Assembly: GCA_004173415.1 (NCBI GenBank)
Contig: SEHC01000160.1
Span: 1 to 5,477, forward strand
Origin: Lysobacteraceae bacterium
GTDB lineage: Bacteria; Pseudomonadota; Gammaproteobacteria; Xanthomonadales; Xanthomonadaceae
Length of the DNA stretch: 5,477 nt
Direction: 5' to 3'
Below the pieces are notes generated by a model, which had not been told where the DNA came from, made no database searches, and saw only the letters and a program-made list of their open reading frames with translations. Shown here one piece after another: positions 1-4,774 of the stretch. Made by a program: the position numbers and the translations under genes. Position 1 is the first letter of the stretch, and the number at the start of each line of letters is the position of its first letter.

Positions 1-1298
1 ACATCGTAGGCAATGCCGTTGAACACGTAGACCGGCATCCCGGCCGCGCGCAGGAACACGCTGTCGGTGGCGCCCGCCGACATGTAGGGCGCGACCGGAA
101 TCGGACCCCACAGGCCGTGGGCGGCATCGGCGATCCGCCCGAACAACCCGGCGTCGACCGGCGAGGGCGGGCTCGGCTGCGGTTCGGCGACCCGCGCCAG
201 CTCCAGCCCCGGGTCGGCGATGGCCTCGCGCAGGCTGCGCTCCACTGCGGCGAAATCCTCGTCCGGAAGCACGCGGCAATTCAGCGTGGCCCGGGCCATC
301 TGCGGCAGCGCGTTTTCCGCATGCCCACCCTGCAGCAGGGTCGGCACGCAGGTGGTCCGCAACTGGGCGTTGTTGTAGGCAGAGGAAGCGGCCAGGCGCT
401 CCAGCGCGGCCGGGTCCGGGGTCGCCCCGGCGGCCGCGCGCATGTCCCGCGCGGCATCGCCCGAGTACAGCGCGGCCAGCCCGGCGTAGTAGCCACGGGT
501 CGCGCTGTTGGTGCGCAGCGGGAACTGCAGTTGCGACAACCTGGCCAGCGCCCGGGCCAGCCGGCTGATGGCGTTGTCGTCGGTGGGCAGGGAACTGTGG
601 CCACCGGGGTCGCGCGCGGTGACGGTGTAGCTGAGGTAGACCTTTTCGGCCGTCTCCACCGACAGCACGGCCGGCTTGCCGGCGCGGATCTCCGGGCCGC
701 CGCCATCGACGTTGATGGCGTACGCGGCCTGGACCAGCCGGGGCCGGTGCGCGAGCAGCCATTGCACGCCGTTGTCGACGCCGTCCTCCTCGCCGGCGGT
801 CAGCGCCAGCACGTAGTCGCCGCGCGGCTTGATGCCTTCGGCATGCAGGCGCAGCAGCGTCGCCGCCAGTCCTGCGGCGCCGCCCTTGATGTCCGAGGTC
901 CCGCGCCCGTAGAAGTAGCCGTCCTTCTCGGTGAGCTTGTAGGGATCGAAGTTCCAGTCCTCGCGCCTGGCTTCGACCACGTCCAGGTGGGCCAGCAACA
1001 GGATCGGCTGGCGCTCGCCGCGGCCGCGCAGGCGCACCACCAGGTTGCGCTTGAGCGGATGGTCGCCGAGCACCTGCACGTCGGCCGGGTCGAAGCCGGC
1101 GGCGAGGAAACGCCTGGCCAGCAGTTCCGCGGCCGCGGTGGTGCTGCCATGGCCGGGCGTGGTGTCGGTTTCGACCAGTTCCTGCAGCAGCTGCCTGCCT
1201 AGCGCGTCGTGCGCGCCGGGTCCCTCCGTGGCGACACAGGCCAGGGGCAGCATCAGCAATGCCGAGGTCAGCAGCTTCATTGCATCGCGTCTGCTCAT
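1..1298 (-). CDS. Exported M20-family metallopeptidase / amidohydrolase (3' end cut by window edge)
   Basis: A zinc-dependent hydrolase of the M20 (ArgE/DapE/CPG2) family that would cleave a peptide or amide bond; the substrate is not evident. Reading leftward from ATG at 1298, about 432 residues are visible without a stop, and the C-terminal part lies beyond base 1. Motifs in order: AHLDVV (His104 ligand, Asp106), GRGTSDIKGG (bridging Asp136), TAGEEDG (catalytic Glu170, ligand Glu171), NVDGGG (Asp198) and PGGHSS (His234, as in the dimerisation domain). The last zinc-ligand His expected near the C-terminus is not in the window. The N-terminus is a signal peptide: MSRRDAMK, then a hydrophobic stretch to about residue 24, so the enzyme is probably periplasmic. 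A second in-frame ATG at 1280 gives a shorter Sec-like signal (MKLLTSALL...). Neither start has a clear Shine-Dalgarno, so the exact start is uncertain. It follows the thiolase by 31 nt and is probably its operon partner. Confidence 0.9.
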   Translation of the reverse strand, partial: MSRRDAMKLLTSALLMLPLACVATEGPGAHDALGRQLLQELVETDTTPGHGSTTAAAELLARRFLAAGFDPADVQVLGDHPLKRNLVVRLRGRGERQPILLLAHLDVVEARREDWNFDPYKLTEKDGYFYGRGTSDIKGGAAGLAATLLRLHAEGIKPRGDYVLALTAGEEDGVDNGVQWLLAHRPRLVQAAYAINVDGGGPEIRAGKPAVLSVETAEKVYLSYTVTARDPGGHSSLPTDDNAISRLARALARLSQLQFPLRTNSATRGYYAGLAALYSGDAARDMRAAAGATPDPAALERLAASSAYNNAQLRTTCVPTLLQGGHAENALPQMARATLNCRVLPDEDFAAVERSLREAIADPGLELARVAEPQPSPPSPVDAGLFGRIADAAHGLWGPIPVAPYMSAGATDSVFLRAAGMPVYVFNGIAYD

Positions 1299-1329
1299 GG
1301 GCAGGGCAAGTCCCGGGTCATGGACATGG

Positions 1330-2532
1330 TCATGGCCGTTCCAGTGCGAGCGCCAGGCCCTGGCCGACCCCGACGCACAGGCTGACCAGCGCGCGTCGTT
1401 GCCCATGCCGGCGCAGGGCGAAGGCCGCAGCCATGGCCAGGCGGGCGCCGCTGGCACCCAACGGATGGCCCAAGGCGATGGCCCCGCCATCGGTGTTGAC
1501 GTGCTCGGCATCGTCGCCCAATCCGAGTGCACGGGTGCAGGCCAGGACCTGGGCGGCGAACGCCTCGTTGATCTCGATCCGGTCGAAGTCGGCCAGCGAA
1601 AGCCCGCAGCGGGCCAGCAGCTTGCCGATCGCCGGTACCGGACCCAGGCCCATGGTCCGCGGGGCCACGCCGGCCGAGGCCATGCCCAGCACCCGCGCCA
1701 GTGGCTGCAGGCCGTGCCGCTCAACCGCGGCCTCGGACGCCAGCAGTACCGCGCCGGCGCCATCGTTCAAGCCGGCGGCGTTGCCGGCGGTGATCGTGGT
1801 CCCCGGACCCAGCAGGGGTTGCAGCGCGGACAACCGCTCCAGGCTGCTGTCGGCGCGCGGCTGTTCGTCGCGTTCGAAGGCTTCCGCCCGGCCGTCGCGC
1901 AGCACCGGCACCGCGCTGACTTCCTCGTCGAACACGCCCGCCTGCCGGGCGCGCGCCGCGCGTTGCTGGCTGCGCAGGGCGTATGCGTCCTGGTCGGCGC
2001 GGGCGATGCCGTGTTCACTGGCGAGGTTTTCCGCGGTCCTGGCCATCGAGTCGATGCCGAAGCCGGCCTGCATGCGCGGATTGACCAGGCGCCAGCCCAG
2101 GGTGGTATCGGCCAGTTGCTGTTCGCGGTCGAAAGCCGACCCGGCCTTGGCCATCACGTACGGCGCGCGGGTCATGCTCTCCACGCCACCGGCCAGGACC
2201 AGGTCGGCTTCGCCACTGGCGATCGCCCGCGCGCCCTGCCCGATCGCTTCCAGGCCCGAGGCGCAGAGGCGGTTGACGGTCACCGCCGGCACCGTCTCCG
2301 GCAGGCCGGCCAGCAACGCGGCCATGCGCGCGACGTTGCGGTTGTCTTCGCCGGCCTGGTTGGCGCACCCCAGGATGACTTCATCCAGCCGCGTCGGATC
2401 CAGCGCCGGATGGCGTTGCAGCAAGGCGGCCAGGGGCAGCGCGGCGAGGTCGTCGCAGCGCACGCCGGCGAGGGCGCCGCGGTAACGCCCGAACGGAGTC
2501 CGCGTCGCATCCACCAGGTAGGCCCGGTTCAC
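1330..2532 (-). CDS. pcaF: Thiolase, 3-oxoadipyl-CoA thiolase-like (PcaF/PaaJ type)
   Basis: Predicted to cleave a 3-oxoacyl-CoA with CoA-SH to acetyl-CoA plus a shortened acyl-CoA; for PcaF/PaaJ this is 3-oxoadipyl-CoA to succinyl-CoA plus acetyl-CoA. The protein is 400 residues, full length for a thiolase. Catalytic groups are all present: Cys90 in NRLCASG, NEAFA at 322-326, His356 in GGAIALGHPLG, and Cys386 in CVGVGQG. The segment GCANQAGEDNRNVARM (55-70) and the C-terminal VGVGQGLALALER are what I associate with the PcaF/PaaJ branch rather than with acetoacetyl-CoA thiolases. The start is GTG at 2532-2530; its last three bases plus the next overlap the regulator's TGA as GTGA, and the next ATG is far downstream. 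AAGGA lies only 2 nt before the GTG, so translation may depend partly on coupling. Substrate assignment to 3-oxoadipyl-CoA is by resemblance; a related 3-oxoacyl-CoA remains possible. The symbol is a family label. Confidence 0.92.
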   Translation of the reverse strand: MNRAYLVDATRTPFGRYRGALAGVRCDDLAALPLAALLQRHPALDPTRLDEVILGCANQAGEDNRNVARMAALLAGLPETVPAVTVNRLCASGLEAIGQGARAIASGEADLVLAGGVESMTRAPYVMAKAGSAFDREQQLADTTLGWRLVNPRMQAGFGIDSMARTAENLASEHGIARADQDAYALRSQQRAARARQAGVFDEEVSAVPVLRDGRAEAFERDEQPRADSSLERLSALQPLLGPGTTITAGNAAGLNDGAGAVLLASEAAVERHGLQPLARVLGMASAGVAPRTMGLGPVPAIGKLLARCGLSLADFDRIEINEAFAAQVLACTRALGLGDDAEHVNTDGGAIALGHPLGASGARLAMAAAFALRRHGQRRALVSLCVGVGQGLALALERP

Positions 2533-3344
2533 TGTCCTTGCCTGCGGTAGACCTGCGGGGCCCAGCCACCCTGACGGATCGCCCGCTCGATTTCCGGCTG
2601 CGCGGCGCGCAGCGCCGGCAGGATCTTCTTGACCGCCCGGTCGCGCACCTTGTCGTCGTACTGCATGCTCACGTTGAGCCCGGCCACCACGCAGCCGTTG
2701 GCCGCGCGGATCGGCACCGCAATCGAACACAGTCCCAGCTCCAGCTCCTGGGCGACCAGGGCGTAGCCCTGCTTGCGCACCTGAAGCAGCTCGGCCTTCA
2801 GCGCGCGCGCGGTGCGCAGGGTGCTGGGGGTGTAGGCCCGGAAGTCGTTGCCCTGCAGCCAATGGTCGAGTTCTTCGTCGGCCAGGTCGGCCAGCATCAC
2901 CCGGCCCATCGACGCGGCGAAGGCAGGCAGCCGCGCGCCCACGCCCAGGCCGATGCTCATCACCCGCCGCACCGGCACGCGCAGCACGTAGACGATGTCG
3001 TTGCCGTCCAGCACCGCCATCGAGCATGACTCGCCAAGCTTCTGCGCCAGCTGCTCCAGGGTCTGCTGGGCCAGCTCGGTCAGGTCCATCGAGGACAGGT
3101 AGCTGTAGCCGAGCTCGAGCACGCGCGGGGTCAGGTGGAAGCTGCGCCCGCGCACGATCACGTAGCCCAGGTGCTGCAGGGTCAGCAGGATGCGCCGCAC
3201 CACCGCGCGCGACAGCCCGGTGCGCGTGGCGATGTCGGAAAGGCTGGGACTGGACAGGTCGTGGCCGAAGGCCCGCAACACCTGCAGGCTGCGGGCCAGC
3301 GACTGCACGTAATCGGGACTCTGCTCGAATGCGTTGGCTGACAT
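2529..3344 (-). CDS. pcaR: IclR-family transcriptional regulator, PcaR/PcaU/PobR-like
   Basis: A DNA-binding regulator of 271 residues, the usual IclR length. The N-terminal winged helix-turn-helix spans roughly residues 14-75 (YVQSLARSLQVLRAF, then LSDIATRTGLSRAVVRRIL as the HTH, then a short wing). The C-terminal effector-binding domain follows, with RVPVRRVMSIGLGVGARLP (122-140), FAASMGRVMLA (142-152) and GLCSIAVPIRAANGCVVAGLN (204-224). These blocks resemble the beta-ketoadipate pathway regulators PcaR/PcaU/PobR more than generic IclR proteins. ATG at 3344 is chosen because the protein then begins a few residues before the conserved DYVQSLARS block; in-frame TTG at 3401 and GTG at 3368 would add a non-homologous tail. 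No clear Shine-Dalgarno is seen. It is the first gene of the leftward operon and overlaps the thiolase by 4 nt, so it is probably autoregulated. The effector may be an aromatic/beta-ketoadipate acid or another dicarboxylate. The symbol is a family label, not proof of orthology. Confidence 0.93.
   Translation of the reverse strand: MSANAFEQSPDYVQSLARSLQVLRAFGHDLSSPSLSDIATRTGLSRAVVRRILLTLQHLGYVIVRGRSFHLTPRVLELGYSYLSSMDLTELAQQTLEQLAQKLGESCSMAVLDGNDIVYVLRVPVRRVMSIGLGVGARLPAFAASMGRVMLADLADEELDHWLQGNDFRAYTPSTLRTARALKAELLQVRKQGYALVAQELELGLCSIAVPIRAANGCVVAGLNVSMQYDDKVRDRAVKKILPALRAAQPEIERAIRQGGWAPQVYRRQGQ
2535..2539 (-). promoter_or_regulatory. Weak ribosome binding site of the thiolase
   Basis: The minus strand reads AAGGA, CA, then the GTG start of the thiolase. 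The 2-nt spacing is shorter than optimal, and the site lies inside the last codons of the regulator. Together with the GTGA stop-start overlap this suggests translational coupling. Confidence 0.4.
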
Positions 3345-3361
3345 GCGCCCGCGTGGCTGGA

Positions 3362-3391
3362 TTGACACGGCGAGCGTAGAAGGTTTCCAAT
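3362..3391 (+). promoter_or_regulatory. Candidate sigma-70 promoter for the aminotransferase operon
   Basis: A perfect -35 hexamer TTGACA (3362-3367) is followed after 18 nt by TCCAAT (3386-3391), a 4/6 match to TATAAT. Transcription would begin near 3398, giving a leader of roughly 48 nt before the TTG start at 3446. The predicted start lies within the first palindrome (3394-3408), so a bound regulator would contact the promoter directly. The assignment rests on sequence match only. Confidence 0.5.
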
Positions 3392-3401
3392 GGGTTCGCA
3401 A
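3373..3401 (-). promoter_or_regulatory. Candidate leftward promoter for the regulator operon
   Basis: On the minus strand TTGCGA (3401-3396) is followed after 17 nt by TACGCT (3378-3373), giving 4/6 and 3/6 matches to the -35 and -10 consensus. Transcription would begin near 3366, about 20 nt before the ATG at 3344. The -35 lies inside the first palindrome, consistent with autoregulation, but the match is weak. Confidence 0.28.
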
Positions 3402-3408
3402 TACGAAT
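3394..3408. promoter_or_regulatory. Putative regulator operator, site 1 (palindrome)
   Basis: The sequence GTTCG-CAATA-CGAAT is an imperfect 15-bp palindrome with 10 of 14 non-central positions symmetric and perfect TTCG/CGAA arms. It shares GTTCG and the CG of the right arm with site 2, which starts 19 bp downstream. It overlaps the expected start point of the rightward promoter and the -35 of the leftward candidate. I infer it is a binding site for the adjacent PcaR-like regulator. Confidence 0.5.
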
Positions 3409-3412
3409 TAGT

Positions 3413-3427
3413 GTTCGATTACCGCAC
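3413..3427. promoter_or_regulatory. Putative PcaR-type operator, site 2
   Basis: The sequence GTTCGATTACCGCAC matches 13 of 15 positions of GTTCGATAATCGCAC, the sequence I recall as bound by PcaR in Pseudomonas putida pca promoters. It is itself an imperfect palindrome (10 of 14 non-central positions symmetric). It lies downstream of the predicted rightward start point and 8 bp upstream of the aminotransferase Shine-Dalgarno, a position that would favour repression if the promoter call is right. Confidence 0.55.
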
Positions 3428-3435
3428 GTTTCTCC

Positions 3436-3439
3436 GGAG
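3436..3439 (+). promoter_or_regulatory. Ribosome binding site fixing the TTG start of the aminotransferase
   Basis: GGAG lies 6 nt before TTG at 3446. No ATG or GTG occurs in this frame between the upstream stop (TAG at 3377) and 3446, and the first internal ATG is codon 42, inside the conserved fold. The site therefore supports the unusual TTG start. Confidence 0.7.
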
Positions 3440-3445
3440 CTTACC

Positions 3446-4774
3446 TTGTCCAAAGAGCGCGACGACGTGCTGCACAGCTGGTGTGTGCAATCGGAGTGGC
3501 AGGCCCCGACCATCGTCGGTGGAGAGGGTGCGCGCCTGCGCGACGAGGCGGGCAACGAATACCTGGACATGAGCAGCCTGGCCGAATGCAGCAACCTCGG
3601 CCACCAGCATCCGCATGTGGTCGCGGCAATCCGCGCACAGGCCGAACGCCTGTGCTTCGTCACCTCGGCCTGGGGCGCGCAACCACGCGCCGAACTGGCG
3701 GCGGCGCTGCTGGACAGGTCCGGCTTCCATGGCGGCCGGGTGTTCTTCACCCTCGGCGGCGCCGACGCCAACGAGCACGCGGTCAAGTTCGCCCGCCAGG
3801 CGCGCGGGCTGCCGCACGGCAAGGTGATCGCGCGCGACCGCTCCTACCACGGCGCCAGTTATGCGGCCATGGCCCTGTCCGGCGACGCGCGCACCCGCGG
3901 CCAGGTGGACCCGGCCGCGTTCGACGTGCTGCACGTACCGCCGCCGTACGCCTACCGCTGCCCGTTCGGCAGCGACAACGACGCAGAGTGCGGCCAGCGC
4001 GCCGCCGATGCGGTGGCCGCGGCGATCGACGCGCAGGGTGCCGACCAGGTCGCCGCGGTGCTGATGGAACCCGATGCCGGCAGCAACGGCATCGTCGCCC
4101 CGGACAACTACTGGCCGCGGTTGCGCGCGATCACCCGCGAGCGTGGCGTCCCGCTGATCGCCGACGAGGTGATGAGCGGCTTCGGCCGCTGCGGCGAATG
4201 GTTCGCCTGGCAACGTCATGGCGAGGACGCCCGCCCCGACCTGATGACCCTGGCCAAGGGACTGACCGGTGCGCACCTGCCGCTGGGCGCGGTGCTGCTG
4301 TCGGCGGCGATGGCCCGGCGGCTCGAGGACCAGATGCTGTACACCGGGCTCACCTACTGCGGGCATCCGCTGTCGTGCGCGGCCGGGGTGGCCGCGCTGA
4401 AGGCCTACGAGGACGAAGGCCTGGTCGAACGCTCGCGCCTGCTGGGCCAGCAGATGCATGCGGTGTTGAAGGGCATGCAGGCGCGCCACCGGCTGATCGG
4501 CGACGTGCGCGGCGGCCACGGCCTGTTCGCCGTGGTCGAACTGGTCGCCGACCGCGCCAGCCGCACGCCCCTGGCGCCGTGGCCGCGGGTGCCGGCCGGC
4601 CTCGCCGGACTGGTGCGCAAGGCGATGGCCCAGGGGGTGTCGTTCGCCGTGCGCGGCAACCTGATCCTGCTGGCGCCGCCGCTGGTGGTCGGCGCCGGGG
4701 AACTGGCCAGCGCCCTCAACCTGCTCGACCGGCTGCTTGGCGAAATGGCGTCCGCCGGCACGGAGGCCGCATGA
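3446..4774 (+). CDS. Class-III PLP-dependent aminotransferase (omega-amino acid type)
   Basis: A fold-type I, class-III (ornithine/omega-amino acid) aminotransferase of 442 residues, full length. It is expected to move an amino group, often a terminal one, from an amine or omega-amino acid to pyruvate or a 2-oxo acid, leaving an aldehyde or ketone. Visible features: GEGARLRDEAGNEYLD near the N-terminus; FFTLGGADANEHAVK (100-114) for phosphate binding; RSYHG (132-136), whose Tyr stacks on PLP; LIADEVMSGFGR (237-248), whose Asp240 binds the pyridine nitrogen; LAKGLTGAHLPLG (269-281) with Schiff-base Lys271; Thr303 in GLTYCGHP; and Arg403 near the C-terminus, in the place of the carboxylate-binding Arg of the family. 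The GGADANE block recalls taurine/beta-alanine:pyruvate-type enzymes, but I cannot name the substrate. It begins with TTG behind GGAG and ends in an ATGA overlap with the dehydrogenase, so the two are co-translated and probably act in sequence (amine to aldehyde to acid). Confidence 0.93.
   Translation: MSKERDDVLHSWCVQSEWQAPTIVGGEGARLRDEAGNEYLDMSSLAECSNLGHQHPHVVAAIRAQAERLCFVTSAWGAQPRAELAAALLDRSGFHGGRVFFTLGGADANEHAVKFARQARGLPHGKVIARDRSYHGASYAAMALSGDARTRGQVDPAAFDVLHVPPPYAYRCPFGSDNDAECGQRAADAVAAAIDAQGADQVAAVLMEPDAGSNGIVAPDNYWPRLRAITRERGVPLIADEVMSGFGRCGEWFAWQRHGEDARPDLMTLAKGLTGAHLPLGAVLLSAAMARRLEDQMLYTGLTYCGHPLSCAAGVAALKAYEDEGLVERSRLLGQQMHAVLKGMQARHRLIGDVRGGHGLFAVVELVADRASRTPLAPWPRVPAGLAGLVRKAMAQGVSFAVRGNLILLAPPLVVGAGELASALNLLDRLLGEMASAGTEAA
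4762..4766 (+). promoter_or_regulatory. Ribosome binding site of the aldehyde dehydrogenase
   Basis: GGAGG lies inside the last codons of the aminotransferase, 4 nt before ATG at 4771. It supports that start and the coupled ATGA arrangement. Confidence 0.65.

Larger units (their letters stand above)
3345..3445. promoter_or_regulatory. Divergent promoter/operator region between the two operons
   Basis: This 101-bp gap separates the leftward regulator-thiolase-peptidase operon from the rightward aminotransferase-dehydrogenase operon. Its part from about 3377 to 3423 is visibly richer in A and T than the flanking genes, as expected of a promoter. It carries a rightward promoter candidate, a weaker leftward one, and two related palindromes described separately. 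A single regulator bound here could control both operons. Confidence 0.75.

Noticed and set aside
117..1202. Long plus-strand open frame of 361 codons
   Set aside because: It lies antisense to the M20 peptidase, which has clear catalytic motifs. The translation is Gly/Arg/Gln-rich with no recognisable domain, typical of a mirror frame in GC-rich coding DNA.
1225..1245. Lipoprotein signal (LPLAC) in the M20 peptidase
   Set aside because: Pro at -3 and Leu at -2 do not fit the usual lipobox, so I treat the segment as an ordinary signal peptide region.
1299..1329. Terminator or separate promoter between the thiolase and the M20 peptidase
   Set aside because: The 31-nt gap has no stem-loop with a T-run and no credible -35/-10 pair, so co-transcription is the simpler reading.
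1045..2550. Long plus-strand open frame of 501 codons, and an overlapping one at 1259-2485
   Set aside because: Both run antisense across the peptidase start and the whole thiolase. The thiolase frame has all its active-site residues, while the plus frames show low-complexity Arg/Ala/Gly composition and no motif.
3345..3445. Riboswitch or small RNA in the divergent gap
   Set aside because: The gap is only 101 bp, and the predicted leaders are short (about 20 and 48 nt). The symmetric elements fit protein-binding operators better than RNA stems.
1330..3822. A single 830-residue minus-strand protein (apparent fusion)
   Set aside because: Only its last 400 residues are real (the thiolase). The first 430 residues are an out-of-frame reading of the IclR gene and an antisense reading of the aminotransferase start, so this is not a fusion.
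3419..4519. Minus-strand open frame of 366 codons opposite the aminotransferase
   Set aside because: It is a mirror frame of a gene with a complete PLP-enzyme motif set; its His/Arg/Gly/Ala-rich translation has no domain.
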